A stretch of DNA of 32,725 bases from Micavibrio sp. (GCA_002687495.1 NZAJ01000077.1:1-32725), one strand, 5' to 3'; numbered from the stretch's first letter, positions 1 to 9,189 are shown. Program-made: numbers and translations. The notes: a model not told the origin generated them from the letters alone.

Positions 1-311
1 ATTTTTTTTGATTTAAAATAAGTAAGTCTTTGTTCTTATTGCACTAAATTTTATAATATCTGCGAGTGAGTGTTGTGGTGAATTTATCCCCCATATTAGA
101 GCTGTTTGGGGGTAGTTTTGTGTACAAATAAATTTTGCTTATAAATTACAATCTCTTGAAAAATACAGTGGCTATTATAGCTTTATCACAATCATTGCGT
201 GTATTGTGTTTGAGGTAGAATCTTAGCCCCTATATATAGTGGTTCGATTCTATAAATGATTCTTTTTTATGGATATTGTTATTCTTTATGATTGTGGTTA
301 TTCTTTAGGAT
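1..311. other. AT-rich intergenic leader upstream of the glucosylglycerate genes
   Basis: No convincing gene is seen in this stretch. It holds a terminator-like hairpin near its start (listed separately) and an 11-bp direct repeat, GTTATTCTTTA, at 278-288 and 297-307, immediately before the first start codon. The second copy runs into AGGA, which lies only one base from the ATG, so ribosome-binding spacing is poor. A promoter for the downstream pair must lie here, but I cannot place -35 and -10 boxes with confidence. Confidence 0.6.
88..120 (+). terminator. Rho-independent terminator-like hairpin
   Basis: CCCCCA at 88-93 pairs perfectly with TGGGGG at 107-112 around a 13-nt loop, and a T-containing tract (TAGTTTTG) follows. 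This would end a transcript entering from left of the window. The stem is short (6 bp) and the T tract is interrupted, so confidence is moderate. Confidence 0.5.
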
Positions 312-1097
312 ATGAAAAAACTTATAGTTTATACGGATCTTGATGGCACATTATTAGATCATCATGATTATAGCTTTGAACCGGTTTTGCCAGTCATGGA
401 TAGATTAAAGGCTTTAGATGCTAAGGTGATGGCGGTGACGAGTAAAACTGTGGCGGAGTTGGAGGCGATGGATTTACCTTTTCCTGCGCCCTCGCCAAGC
501 ATTACTGAGAACGGGATGGTGCGTATAGATTTTGAGGGGCGCTGTTATGTGGCTCAGCATTATGAAGATATAATTGCTTTTATTGAAAATCTTCCAAGTC
601 AGTACCGCCAGTATTTTATTGGATTTAATGATATGTCGGTTGCGGAGGTTGTACAGCATACTGGCTTAGAAGAGGCTGCGGCTATGCTGGCTAAAAAACG
701 TATAGGGAGTGAGCCGTTTTTATGGCAGGGCGATGAAACTGCATTGGTCGCTTTGAGGGATTTAGCACAGAGTAGCGGCTTTAGAATAACGCAAGGTGGG
801 CGCTTTTATCATTTGATGGGACAAGGTGATAAAGGGGAAGCGATTAAAGAGATGAGTAAAGATTATGCGTCTTTATATAAAGAGCATCATATTGTGAGTG
901 TAGCTTTGGGAGATGGGCCGAATGATGCTCAGATGTTAGGGGTTGTTGATTATGGGGTTAAAATACCTAATAGTAGTGGTCACGATTTTGAAGTTCTCAA
1001 TCCAGCAGGCAGCGTAATAAACGCTCCAGAAGCGGGGCCTCGGGGATGGGCGGCGGCGATGAGTGATCTTTTAGATCAATTGGAATTACAATTATAA
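312..1097 (+). CDS. HAD-family glucosyl/mannosyl-3-phosphoglycerate phosphatase
   Basis: Likely a cytoplasmic phosphatase that removes phosphate from glucosyl-3-phosphoglycerate, the last step of glucosylglycerate (compatible solute) synthesis. The 261-residue length suits the HAD-IIB mannosyl-3-phosphoglycerate phosphatase family. HAD motifs are visible: DLDGT with nucleophile D9 and acid/base D11, a VTSKT motif II around S44, the motif III lysine in KGEAI at K174, and GDGPND around D201-D205. The family cannot by itself tell glucosyl from mannosyl substrates. The GT81-type synthase that starts 25 bp downstream and the nearby glucosylglycerate phosphorylase favour the glucosyl substrate. The start is fixed by the N-terminal MKKLIVYTDLDGT. 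Ribosome-binding spacing is poor (AGGA one base from the ATG). Confidence 0.85.
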   Translation: MKKLIVYTDLDGTLLDHHDYSFEPVLPVMDRLKALDAKVMAVTSKTVAELEAMDLPFPAPSPSITENGMVRIDFEGRCYVAQHYEDIIAFIENLPSQYRQYFIGFNDMSVAEVVQHTGLEEAAAMLAKKRIGSEPFLWQGDETALVALRDLAQSSGFRITQGGRFYHLMGQGDKGEAIKEMSKDYASLYKEHHIVSVALGDGPNDAQMLGVVDYGVKIPNSSGHDFEVLNPAGSVINAPEAGPRGWAAAMSDLLDQLELQL

Positions 1098-1122
1098 TAT
1101 TAAAAAGGACAGGGTTACATTA

Positions 1123-2361
1123 ATGGCTGATTTTCATCAAAACGGAATAGTTTCTACTCTTCATAATTTGTCAGATAGACCGGTTGAAGAGCTTGATGCG
1201 TGTTTGAAAGAGTATTCTAAGAGTAATCCAATGACATTGGTTTTGCCTTCGCTATATTCAGAGCTAGAGGGCTCGGCGTTGAAACATATTGTTGATGAGC
1301 TAAAGCAGGTTTCTTATTTAAATAATATTGTTATTGGTTTGGATCAGGCAGATCGTAAGCAGTTTGAGCATGCTTTATCTTATTTTTCAGAACTGCCGCA
1401 ACAGCATTCTGTACTTTGGAATGATGGGCCGCGTTTGCGTGCAGTGGATGAGAAGATTTCTGAACAAGGTTTAGCGCCTATTGCGCCGGGTAAAGGGCGT
1501 AATGTTTGGTATTGTTTTGGTTATGTTATGGCGGCTTGTCAGGATACTAAGGTTGTCGGTTTGCATGATTGTGACATCATTACATATGATCAGACATTAT
1601 TAGCGCGTCTATTCTATCCGGTCGCTAATCCTTATTTCAGCTATATTTTCTCTAAAGGCTATTATGCGCGCGTTGCTGAAGGGAAGATGAATGGCCGCGT
1701 GATGCGCTTGCTTGTAACACCGCTTATTCAAGCTCTTAAAAAAGTTTATGGCGATGACCCATATTTGGATTACCTAGCGGCGTTTCGTTATCCGCTGGCG
1801 GGTGAGTTCGCGATGGATATTGACGTGATCTCTGATCTACGTATTCCTAATGATTGGGGATTGGAAATTGGGATACTCTCTGAAATTCGTAGGAACTATT
1901 CTCCAAATATGATTTGTCAGGTTGAGTTGGCAGATACATATGATCATAAGCATCAGGATGTTTCTGAAGAGGATAAGAATAAAGGCCTTTATAAGATGAG
2001 TGTCGATATCATCGTTTCAATTTTCAGAAAGCTAGCTGCGGATGGTAAGTTGGTTTCTGAAGAGCATTTGCGTGCGATCAAGGCAACATATTTGCGCGGG
2101 GCGATGGATCTTGTTGAGATGTATGAGCATGATGCGACGCTGAATGGCCTGGCTTATAATGTGCATTTAGAAGAAAAAACAGTGGAGCTATTTGCGGCTA
2201 ATATTATTGAGGGCGGGCGTGATTTTATAGCTAACCCGACGAAGGCACCATTTGTGCCGCGCTGGAACCGTGTGCGTTATGCTGTGCCTGATGTGTTGGA
2301 GCGCTTGGAAGAAGCGGTGCGCCTTGATTATGAAGAGATGATGGGTGCGGGTAAATCTTAA
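1123..2361 (+). CDS. gpgS: Glucosyl-3-phosphoglycerate synthase (GT81-type)
   Basis: Predicted to transfer glucose from an NDP-glucose donor to 3-phosphoglycerate, giving glucosyl-3-phosphoglycerate for the phosphatase just upstream. The 412-residue retaining GT-A protein shows the family's early PSLYSELEG (42-50), the stretch GPRLRAVDEK (102-111), an APGKGRN loop (121-127), the metal-binding DCD at 149-151, and a late YDHKHQ (273-278) expected to complete the metal site. An AAGGA lies 13 bases before the ATG, a little far. It is presumably co-transcribed with the phosphatase. Mannosylglycerate-type activity is the alternative, but GH13_18 and glycerate kinase genes facing it make glucosylglycerate more likely. 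Confidence 0.85.
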   Translation: MADFHQNGIVSTLHNLSDRPVEELDACLKEYSKSNPMTLVLPSLYSELEGSALKHIVDELKQVSYLNNIVIGLDQADRKQFEHALSYFSELPQQHSVLWNDGPRLRAVDEKISEQGLAPIAPGKGRNVWYCFGYVMAACQDTKVVGLHDCDIITYDQTLLARLFYPVANPYFSYIFSKGYYARVAEGKMNGRVMRLLVTPLIQALKKVYGDDPYLDYLAAFRYPLAGEFAMDIDVISDLRIPNDWGLEIGILSEIRRNYSPNMICQVELADTYDHKHQDVSEEDKNKGLYKMSVDIIVSIFRKLAADGKLVSEEHLRAIKATYLRGAMDLVEMYEHDATLNGLAYNVHLEEKTVELFAANIIEGGRDFIANPTKAPFVPRWNRVRYAVPDVLERLEEAVRLDYEEMMGAGKS

Positions 2362-2381
2362 GCTCTAAAACACAATGCTGT

Positions 2382-4163
2382 TTATTGATTGGTGATCCAC
2401 ATTGTTTGGTAAGGCGCGATGATTAGGTCGTGATCTCTGTGCTTAAAGACTTGTCCTGTTAGGAGGTCTTTCCATTCAACGCCTGAGAACATGTTTAAGT
2501 GGTGGAGTGAAAGCTCTTTATCTTCGTTTGTTAGATTGGTGATGCAAAATAAATCTTGCTGACGATCTAAGCTTTGGCGCCAGAAACCGAAGAAGCCTTC
2601 AGGAAGATGAAGTGTGAATTGTGTTGCGTTAGGATGAAATGCGGGCTGGTTTATACGAATGCTGATGAGCCTTTTGATCTCATTTAAAATATAGTTTTTA
2701 TCTGATTTAGGGTTTTCAAGCTCAGCTGTTAAATCCTCATATCTATATTGGTGGCGATTTATTGAGCGCTTATGGCCAGTTTTTTTGAATAGCTCATAAT
2801 CATTTTCAGTTGAAAGCATCGAGTGAATATAAAAAGCGGGTACGCCTTCTAAGGCCATCATGATTGTTTGTGCGGCAATGAAGCGTTCTTTTTGTAGCTG
2901 ATCTTGACCGTCTAATGTTCCTTTAAGTGCATCATAGAGAGAGATGTTCATCTCATATGGTTTTTCTTGACCGTTTTCACCTGTGCGCATGCTGATTTCG
3001 CCGCCGAAGCTTTTTATGGTTTCGAGCATGGCGTTAAACTCATCATCTTGTAATAGGCCAGCGGCAGGGCGTAGGCCAACACCATCATGGCCTGCAACAA
3101 AGTTTAAATATGCGCATCCATCTTGCGTTGGAGGGAGTTCCATCAGCCATTTTTTAAGGTGAAATTCATGTCCACTTAAAAGGGCGTGAATAAGCAGGGG
3201 CGGCAAACTGAAATTATAGATCAGATGCGCTTCATTTTGGTTGCCGAAATATGACAGATTTTCATGGTTAGGGACATTGGTTTCTGTGATGATGAGAACA
3301 TCTTCTTCGTAGAAATCGATGAGGGTTCTGAGAAGGCGTATGATTTCATGAGTTTGCGGCAAGTGTATGCAGTCTGTGCCGATTTCTTTCCAAAGAAAAG
3401 CAACTGCGTCCATTCTGAAGATACGTACATTATTATTCAAATAAACGCGCATAATATCTATGAAGGTAAGAAGGACTTCAGGCTCTTCGAAATTCAGGTC
3501 AATTTGATCGGGGCCAAATGTGCACCATAGATATTTTGTGCCTTCATCTGTTTCAAACGGTGTGAGCAGAGCTGACGGTCTAGGGCGTACAACATTAGAG
3601 AGGTCATCTTCTAAGCTAGCCGTAACAAAGAAGTTTTTATATGTGCTTTCGCCTTTGAGGAATTTCTCAAACCACTCACTTTTAGATGAAGCGTGATTGA
3701 TAACGAGATCTGCCATGAGGTGATAATCATTGCCGATCGCTTGGATGTTTTCCCATGTGCCTAAATCGTCACGCACTTTGTAATAGTCTTTTACAGCAAA
3801 GCCGTCATCAGAGCTGAAGGGGAAGAATGGCAGTATATGCACGCTATTAATGATGTTTTTTAAGTGCGTGTTTAAAAAGTTATGAAGTGTTTTAAGGGGC
3901 TGCTCATTATCTTTTATGATGGTGTCGCCATAGGTGATGAGCATGGTACTTTTTTCTGACCAAGCGCCGCTCCCCGGCAGGTGAGTTTCTTTCGCCTTTT
4001 TACCAGCTGAAATGGGCCAGAAGCGATCAATGACTTTATCAGCTAACTCATCCTGATTGGCATCTGGATAGATGATGTTGAGGTGGCGGATGAGTTTTTC
4101 TTTAATTTTTATATTAGAGGTCATTACTTTATTATAGGCGTTATAAAAACGCTTATCAATCAT
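2382..4163 (-). CDS. GH13_18 sugar phosphorylase, probably glucosylglycerate phosphorylase
   Basis: A 593-residue sucrose-phosphorylase-like protein. GH13 catalytic residues are visible: nucleophile D252 (FRMDAVAF), acid/base E294 (ITETN) and transition-state stabiliser D360 (AGHDGVG). Subfamily 18 enzymes phosphorolyse alpha-glucosides. Known activities include sucrose, sucrose-6-phosphate, glucosylglycerol and glucosylglycerate phosphorylases. Context decides here: the start codon overlaps the stop of a glycerate kinase by 4 nt (ATGA), and the gene converges on a glucosylglycerate synthesis pair. The expected reaction is glucosylglycerate plus phosphate to glucose-1-phosphate plus D-glycerate. 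Met14 is an alternative start. No signal peptide is seen, so it is cytoplasmic. Family assignment is firm; exact substrate is inference. Confidence 0.82.
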   Translation of the reverse strand: MIDKRFYNAYNKVMTSNIKIKEKLIRHLNIIYPDANQDELADKVIDRFWPISAGKKAKETHLPGSGAWSEKSTMLITYGDTIIKDNEQPLKTLHNFLNTHLKNIINSVHILPFFPFSSDDGFAVKDYYKVRDDLGTWENIQAIGNDYHLMADLVINHASSKSEWFEKFLKGESTYKNFFVTASLEDDLSNVVRPRPSALLTPFETDEGTKYLWCTFGPDQIDLNFEEPEVLLTFIDIMRVYLNNNVRIFRMDAVAFLWKEIGTDCIHLPQTHEIIRLLRTLIDFYEEDVLIITETNVPNHENLSYFGNQNEAHLIYNFSLPPLLIHALLSGHEFHLKKWLMELPPTQDGCAYLNFVAGHDGVGLRPAAGLLQDDEFNAMLETIKSFGGEISMRTGENGQEKPYEMNISLYDALKGTLDGQDQLQKERFIAAQTIMMALEGVPAFYIHSMLSTENDYELFKKTGHKRSINRHQYRYEDLTAELENPKSDKNYILNEIKRLISIRINQPAFHPNATQFTLHLPEGFFGFWRQSLDRQQDLFCITNLTNEDKELSLHHLNMFSGVEWKDLLTGQVFKHRDHDLIIAPYQTMWITNQ

Positions 4164-5443
4164 GATTGAGGAAGGAGGATGAAGGCTCTGTAGTCATTTA
4201 CATTTGTGTAGGTTGGGCCTGTTTTTATAAGTGCGTCTATGGATTTGAAAAAATGATATGCATCATTATTGTTTAAGTATTCTTCAGCATCTAGGTTTTG
4301 TTTTTGTGCAGATCTAATCGTTTCGGGCGTTATGAATGCGCCTGCGTTATCGCCTGTGCCGTCTGTCCCATCAGTATCACACGCTATCCCATAAACGGGT
4401 AGGTTATGCTTATCTAGAAGAAGTGCGGCTTGTAACATGAATTGTGTGTTTGGCCCGCCGAGACCATCGCCTTTGATTTTGACTGTTGTTTCACCGCCTG
4501 AAATTAAGATGAGGGGTTTATCTTTAGGGGCTGTGATTTTTGAGCTGCCATTATATATGCTGCAAATGATCTTTGTATGTTTTGCGGCGCATTCGTTTGT
4601 ATCGCCTTGCATTTCACTATCGAGCAGTTCGACATCTAGCCCCTCACTTTCAAAGAAAGATTGAGCAGCGTTGAGTGACTTTATTGGGGTGGCTATGAGC
4701 TGGTATGATTTGTTTTTGAATATTGTATTATTCGGTTTAGGTGTTTCGTTCTTTGAGTTTTTAAGTGCGTCTATAACGGCGCTGGGTGCGTTGATGTTGT
4801 GTTTTTTAATGATTGTAAGCGCATCACTCAAAGTGCTTGGGTCGGGGACGGTGGCGCCAGACGCTATGATAGATGGGTCATCACCTGTTACATCTGAAAT
4901 GGCAAGCGTGTCGAAAGGTGTGTTTGGTGCGTAGCTTGCTAGCTTGCCGCCAAGAGCTTTGTTCACATGTTTGCGAATAACGTTAATGTCTTGGATGGGG
5001 GCGCCAGATTTTAAAAGCTCTCTATTAAGGCTTTGTAGCTCTTTAAAGTTTATGCCATCAATTGGTGCACTTAAGAGCGCTGAGCCGCCACCAGAGATGA
5101 GGCAGATTATGTGATCTTTGTCTGTGGCTGATTGTAAAAGAGATGTTATTTTCTCAACGGCGCGTACACCTGCTTTATCTGGAATAGGGTGGGATGCCTC
5201 TAAAATGTCTATATGTTTGGTGGGCTTGCTGTGGCCATATCGCGTCACGATGATGCCTTCTAAGGCGCCATGATAATGCTGTTCAAAGGCTGAAGCCATA
5301 TCTGCAGAGGCCTTGCCTGCACCAATGACTATTAGTCGGCCTTTAGGTTTTTGAGGGATGAAGTCTTTTATAACATGTTGTGCTCTGGCTGCTTCGTAGG
5401 CGATGGTGAAGCTGTCTTTTAAGAGCTTTATATATTCACTCAT
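4160..5443 (-). CDS. Glycerate 2-kinase (MOFRL family)
   Basis: Predicted ATP-dependent D-glycerate 2-kinase giving 2-phosphoglycerate for lower glycolysis. The 427-residue length is usual for the GckA/TtuD-type family. It shows GAGKAS (41-46), the SGGGSAL loop (117-123), a hinge region rich in SDVTGDDPS, and a C-terminal MOFRL domain with SGGETTVK and DTDGTDG. It is translationally coupled to the downstream phosphorylase through an ATGA overlap, so the glycerate released by that enzyme is the obvious substrate. Older family annotation as hydroxypyruvate reductase (TtuD) is the main alternative label; the domain makeup fits the kinase. No strong Shine-Dalgarno is seen before the start. Confidence 0.87.
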   Translation of the reverse strand: MSEYIKLLKDSFTIAYEAARAQHVIKDFIPQKPKGRLIVIGAGKASADMASAFEQHYHGALEGIIVTRYGHSKPTKHIDILEASHPIPDKAGVRAVEKITSLLQSATDKDHIICLISGGGSALLSAPIDGINFKELQSLNRELLKSGAPIQDINVIRKHVNKALGGKLASYAPNTPFDTLAISDVTGDDPSIIASGATVPDPSTLSDALTIIKKHNINAPSAVIDALKNSKNETPKPNNTIFKNKSYQLIATPIKSLNAAQSFFESEGLDVELLDSEMQGDTNECAAKHTKIICSIYNGSSKITAPKDKPLILISGGETTVKIKGDGLGGPNTQFMLQAALLLDKHNLPVYGIACDTDGTDGTGDNAGAFITPETIRSAQKQNLDAEEYLNNNDAYHFFKSIDALIKTGPTYTNVNDYRAFILLPQS

Positions 5444-5494
5444 GTAAGAAAGAGTATCACAGAGCGGTTATGTGAGCTATAGGGAGTTTTATTT

Positions 5495-6259
5495 TTATAA
5501 TTTTGATTTGAGCCTTCTTGCTATAAGGAAATATAGGCGCGATGGCATTGTTTTTAAAATTTTCATCATGAGGGTGAATTTCATGGGGAAGTGAATTTCA
5601 AATTTATTGCTGCAAAGACCTTTATGAATATATTGCGCGGCTTTTTCAGATGAAATTATCATGGGCATTGTGAATTTATTTTTGTCTGTGAGTGGTGTTT
5701 TGACAAAGCCAGGGCAGATAAGTTTTACATCTATATTTTTGGCTTCATTATCAATTTTCAAGCTTTCGGCAAGGCTAATAAGGGCGGCTTTTGTTGCGCA
5801 ATAAGGCTGGCCTGAGGGTAAGCCGCGATAGCCTGCAACGGATGCGCACAAAACTATTTGCCCTGTTTGGCGCTGTTCAAATACTGGCGTTATTGCTTCG
5901 AGCATATTAAAGGCGCCGATTAAATTAACATCGATCATGGTTTTTATGACGTCTATGGGTTTGTGTCCACCATCATGCTCTGTATATGAAGCTGCCATAA
6001 ATATTGCGCTGTCTATATGCGGGAGATTTTTAAGGATTTCCTCTTTTGCTTTTAGAGTTTGTGAGCAATCGCTTATATCAAAGGGAATAGTAATATGAGA
6101 TGAGCCTGTTAGCTCATCTTTTAGCTGCATTAGTAAAGCTTCGCGGCGGGCAGAGAGCGCAATAATGGCACCATGATTTGCAAGCTCTTTGGCAAGACTT
6201 GCGCCAATGCCACTGCTCGCGCCTATGATCCAAATATATTTGCCTTTAACATCTTGCAT
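5495..6259 (-). CDS. Short-chain dehydrogenase/reductase
   Basis: Classical SDR of 254 residues. The Rossmann glycine motif GASSGIG is at 13-19, and the catalytic triad appears as S140, Y153 and K157 (YCATK). The PGFVKT stretch after the active site is typical of the family. The tail contains a hydrophobic, basic segment (MKFTLMMKILK and onward, ending in RRLKSKL), suggesting membrane association. The R38-R39 pair after the second strand hints at NADP(H) preference. The substrate cannot be read from sequence. It lies 53 bp from the VOC gene on the same strand, so it could be the last gene of that operon. Confidence 0.8.
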   Translation of the reverse strand: MQDVKGKYIWIIGASSGIGASLAKELANHGAIIALSARREALLMQLKDELTGSSHITIPFDISDCSQTLKAKEEILKNLPHIDSAIFMAASYTEHDGGHKPIDVIKTMIDVNLIGAFNMLEAITPVFEQRQTGQIVLCASVAGYRGLPSGQPYCATKAALISLAESLKIDNEAKNIDVKLICPGFVKTPLTDKNKFTMPMIISSEKAAQYIHKGLCSNKFEIHFPMKFTLMMKILKTMPSRLYFLIARRLKSKL

Positions 6260-6312
6260 GGTTTGTCTTTGCCAATATTTTTACTTGGCTAGTAGGATAA
6301 GGCAGATAGGCT

Positions 6313-7167
6313 TTAGAAAGCAATGCGTATGTTCCATGGATCATGGATGAGTGCTTTATCATTTTCTTTTGTGATTTCGATATTGTTCGATCTAATGCGG
6401 TTGATTAATCCTGATTTGAGAACTTCATCTTTTATATTGAGTGTAAATTCTTTTAAGCCTGTTGAGTTTAAAGCTTTAGTTGAGGCGCCATTGGAGTTCC
6501 ATATATTGGTGGCTATATGGTGGTGATATTTACCTGCTCCAAAAAATAGGCTTCCAGGATATGTTTCTTGTAGATTTAAGCCCAGTATTTCTTGGTAGAA
6601 ATTTTGTGCACTATTTAGTTTGCCAACTTGTAAATGGATATGGCCTATACGTGTTCCTGTTGGCATACCGCTCCAAGTGAAGTTGGGTGGTAGCTCTTTT
6701 AATATGCCTTCGATATCCATGGGTAGCGTGTCCATGACAACGCCGTCTTTATCGTAAGGCCATTGATCATGTGGGCGATCAACATAAATTTCAATCCCAT
6801 TTCCTTCTGGGTCATTTAGGTATAAAGCTTCACTGACAAGGTGATCAGATGCGCCGCTTACGGGATAACGATTTTTTATAAGGTGGTCGAGTACTTTTGC
6901 AAGATCCAGGCGTGAAGGCACAAGATAGGCTGTGTGAAATAACCCCGCAGCTTTGGGTGTTGTTTTTTGTGCGCTGGAGATGTGTTCTAAATATAGGAGT
7001 GCGACATCGTCTACGCCTAGGATATGCAAGTTCGCTTCTTTTTTGAGGAGCGTTAATCCTATGACTTTTTGATAGTAATTTGAAACCATATCCAAATCTT
7101 TAACAACGAGTTGATAAGAGCTGATATGTAATGGTTCAATATGAGAGAGAAGCTGCGGGGTTGTCAT
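6313..7167 (-). CDS. Two-domain VOC-family protein, CatE-like extradiol dioxygenase
   Basis: A 284-residue protein with two vicinal-oxygen-chelate units, roughly residues 13-135 and 172-284. Each unit begins with the typical strand-helix signature (ISSYQLVVKDLDMVSNYYQ; GHIHLQVGKLNSAQNFYQ). Candidate metal ligands in the second unit are the His pair of GHIH, the HHH cluster before IATNIW, and Glu in KEFTLNI, the H-H-E pattern of this fold. CatE/YfiE-like relatives are called catechol 2,3-dioxygenases and hydroquinone dioxygenases. It starts 3 bp after the WrbA-like gene ends, so they are almost certainly co-transcribed. The actual ring substrate is unknown. Confidence 0.78.
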   Translation of the reverse strand: MTTPQLLSHIEPLHISSYQLVVKDLDMVSNYYQKVIGLTLLKKEANLHILGVDDVALLYLEHISSAQKTTPKAAGLFHTAYLVPSRLDLAKVLDHLIKNRYPVSGASDHLVSEALYLNDPEGNGIEIYVDRPHDQWPYDKDGVVMDTLPMDIEGILKELPPNFTWSGMPTGTRIGHIHLQVGKLNSAQNFYQEILGLNLQETYPGSLFFGAGKYHHHIATNIWNSNGASTKALNSTGLKEFTLNIKDEVLKSGLINRIRSNNIEITKENDKALIHDPWNIRIAF

Positions 7168-7170
7168 TGC

Positions 7171-7740
7171 TTAAGCCTTTTTAAATCTCTTGGCAGTTTC
7201 AGCTAAACGTTTGCCGAAATATTCTGCACTGAGCAGGTCACCTGAAGGAGGCGTTATATCTGCTGGTGCATTTTCTGTTTGACCCATTAGACCCAAGAAT
7301 GCGCCCATGCGATTCATCACATCTTCTTTACCTGGTTCGCCGTCAGGTGATTGATTAAGCTCATCGAATCCTGCCCAGATCATGCCGTGCTGCATTGCAA
7401 AGATATTGATTTGCATGAGAGCGTTTAGCTTATCGCCACTTAAACTATGTGAGAGTGTAAAACCACCTGCTAGTTTATCTTTCCATTGGCGTTTAGCAAA
7501 AAGAGGTGATGTTTTTTCCATGAAGTTTTTCATGACAGCGCTGACTGAGCCCATATAGGTAGGAGAGCCGAAAATTATTGCATCTGCATCATTTGCGGCG
7601 CTAAAATCTTCGTTACCGTCTTCTAGCTTTAGTATGAGTGTTTCCACACCATCTACTGAAGCTGCTCCTTTTTTAACATGATGCGCCATTTTTTCGGTAT
7701 GGCCGTAACCGCTGTGATAAATAATTGCTAGTTTTGTCAT
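7171..7740 (-). CDS. WrbA/flavodoxin-like NAD(P)H:quinone oxidoreductase
   Basis: FMN-binding flavodoxin-fold protein of 189 residues. The phosphate loop is SGYGHTEKMA (10-19), and the second FMN-contacting loop is GSPTYMGSVSA, typical of the WrbA group. Two-electron quinone reduction is the known activity of the family. An AAGGAGT ribosome site sits 6 bases before the ATG. It lies between the VOC protein and a pirin, all in the same direction with small gaps, suggesting a joint role in handling quinones or aromatic electrophiles. No signal peptide. Confidence 0.83.
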   Translation of the reverse strand: MTKLAIIYHSGYGHTEKMAHHVKKGAASVDGVETLILKLEDGNEDFSAANDADAIIFGSPTYMGSVSAVMKNFMEKTSPLFAKRQWKDKLAGGFTLSHSLSGDKLNALMQINIFAMQHGMIWAGFDELNQSPDGEPGKEDVMNRMGAFLGLMGQTENAPADITPPSGDLLSAEYFGKRLAETAKRFKKA

Positions 7741-7759
7741 GGTCTACTCCTTTAATGTT

Positions 7760-8455
7760 CTAGCTGTTAGGAAGTTCTATAATTAAAATCTCACTTGGCT
7801 CTATGGCTTTAATGTTGAGATTTATAGGCTCGTCAATTTGTGCGCCATCACCTTTTTTAAGTGTTTGACCGTTGATGCTCATGACGCCATCTGATGTCAA
7901 AATATAAGCAGGCTTTTTTAAGTAATGTTTTATTAAAGTGCCTGTATTGAGACGGCCTACGTAAATTTGAGCGTCTTGATGTATGAAGAGTACGTTATCT
8001 TCTTTATTGCCTGAGACAACAAGATTGAGCGCATCTGTTACAGGTTCTTTAGGGAAGTTCATTTGCCCCCATTGTGGCTGTACATCTTGTTTATTGGGCT
8101 CAATCCATATTTGGTAAAGCGTTGTTTTTTCATCTTCTAAATTATATTCTGAGTGAGTAACGCCACTTCCCGCGCTCATGACCTGTACGTCTCCGGCTTC
8201 AGTGCGGCCTTTATTGCCCTGGCTGTCCTCATGTGAAATGGCGCCAGAGCGTACATAGGTGATGATCTCCATATTATTATGGGGGTGCGGTGGAAATCCT
8301 TTGTGGGCAGATATGATGTCATCATTAATGACGCGAAGTTTGCCAAAGCCCATGCGCGAAGGATTGTAATAATTCGAAAAGCTGAAGTGGTAGCGTGCTT
8401 TTAGCCAGCCAAATTCACCTTGTCCAAGTTCGCTATAGGGAATGATGTTGATCAT
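7760..8455 (-). CDS. Pirin family protein
   Basis: Bicupin pirin of 231 residues. The N-terminal cupin has the family metal site: GFPPHPHNNMEIITYV supplies two His and a Glu, and GVTHSEYN a third His. Bacterial pirins are Fe-dependent; some have quercetin dioxygenase activity and others act as redox-sensing regulators. I chose the ATG at 8455 rather than the in-frame TTG at 8470 because GAGGAGG lies directly upstream of it, 6 bases away, and would itself be coding if the longer form were used. It is in line with the WrbA-like gene (19 bp) and the YceI gene (26 bp), so probably one operon. Confidence 0.86.
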   Translation of the reverse strand: MINIIPYSELGQGEFGWLKARYHFSFSNYYNPSRMGFGKLRVINDDIISAHKGFPPHPHNNMEIITYVRSGAISHEDSQGNKGRTEAGDVQVMSAGSGVTHSEYNLEDEKTTLYQIWIEPNKQDVQPQWGQMNFPKEPVTDALNLVVSGNKEDNVLFIHQDAQIYVGRLNTGTLIKHYLKKPAYILTSDGVMSINGQTLKKGDGAQIDEPINLNIKAIEPSEILIIELPNS

Positions 8456-8481
8456 AATCTGCCTCCTCAAAAGATTTGTTT

Positions 8482-9072
8482 TTATAGATTTGCTTCACTT
8501 TCAATTTCGATAGCTATCTCATCACCTAGATTAGGAAGGTATGTAGTGATGCCGAAATCAGAGCGTTTGATTGTTGTGCTCGCTGTGATACCTGCTGTTT
8601 GTTTTTTGAACATATTTTCAGCGAGTTTATTGAGCGTTACATCTAATGTGACAGGCTTTGTAACGCCGTGTAGTGTAAGGTTGCCTTCAACGGTTGCTGT
8701 TTTCTCACCAGTAAGTGTTACTTTTGTGCTTGTGAATTTTGCTGTTGGGTGGTTCGCAACATCAAAGAAGTCCGCAGTCTTTAGATGTTCATCGAGTTTT
8801 TCAACGCCTGTGTTGATTTGGTTGATCGGAATAATAACTTCTACGCTGCTATTTTCAGGGTTTTGCTCATCCAGCGCTACATGGCCTTCAACATCCATGA
8901 ATTTGCCTGATGGTTTTGAAAAACCGAAATGGTCTATATGCCATGTGATTGCCGTGTGTGATGCGTCAAGTGTGTATGTCTGCGCTTCTGCATGTGCAGC
9001 TGACATGCCGCTTAGTAGGATTGCAGATGAAAGAGCTGCAGTTGTGAGTGTCTTTAGTGAGTATTTAGTCAT
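8482..9072 (-). CDS. YceI family periplasmic protein
   Basis: A 196-residue YceI-type lipocalin-like beta-barrel, a family that binds polyisoprenoid or other long hydrophobic molecules in the periplasm. A clear signal peptide is present: a basic start (MTKYSLK), a hydrophobic core, and likely cleavage after AHA around residue 28. The mature part opens YTLDASHTAITWHIDHFGFS, the family signature, and contains the LTLHGVTKPVTLDV stretch. It is the first gene of the reverse-strand run and faces the LysR gene across 117 bp. Membrane redox lipids or hydrophobic quinones would be a plausible ligand given its neighbours, but that is inference. Confidence 0.88.
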   Translation of the reverse strand: MTKYSLKTLTTAALSSAILLSGMSAAHAEAQTYTLDASHTAITWHIDHFGFSKPSGKFMDVEGHVALDEQNPENSSVEVIIPINQINTGVEKLDEHLKTADFFDVANHPTAKFTSTKVTLTGEKTATVEGNLTLHGVTKPVTLDVTLNKLAENMFKKQTAGITASTTIKRSDFGITTYLPNLGDEIAIEIESEANL

Positions 9073-9189
9073 TTAATGGCTCCATTTGAATTAATTTGAA
9101 CTTATGTTTAATCATATAATGCTTGATATTAATTTGATAATGTGTTCATTTGTTACAATACTTATTCCATTTGGTTGATAATGTGATTT

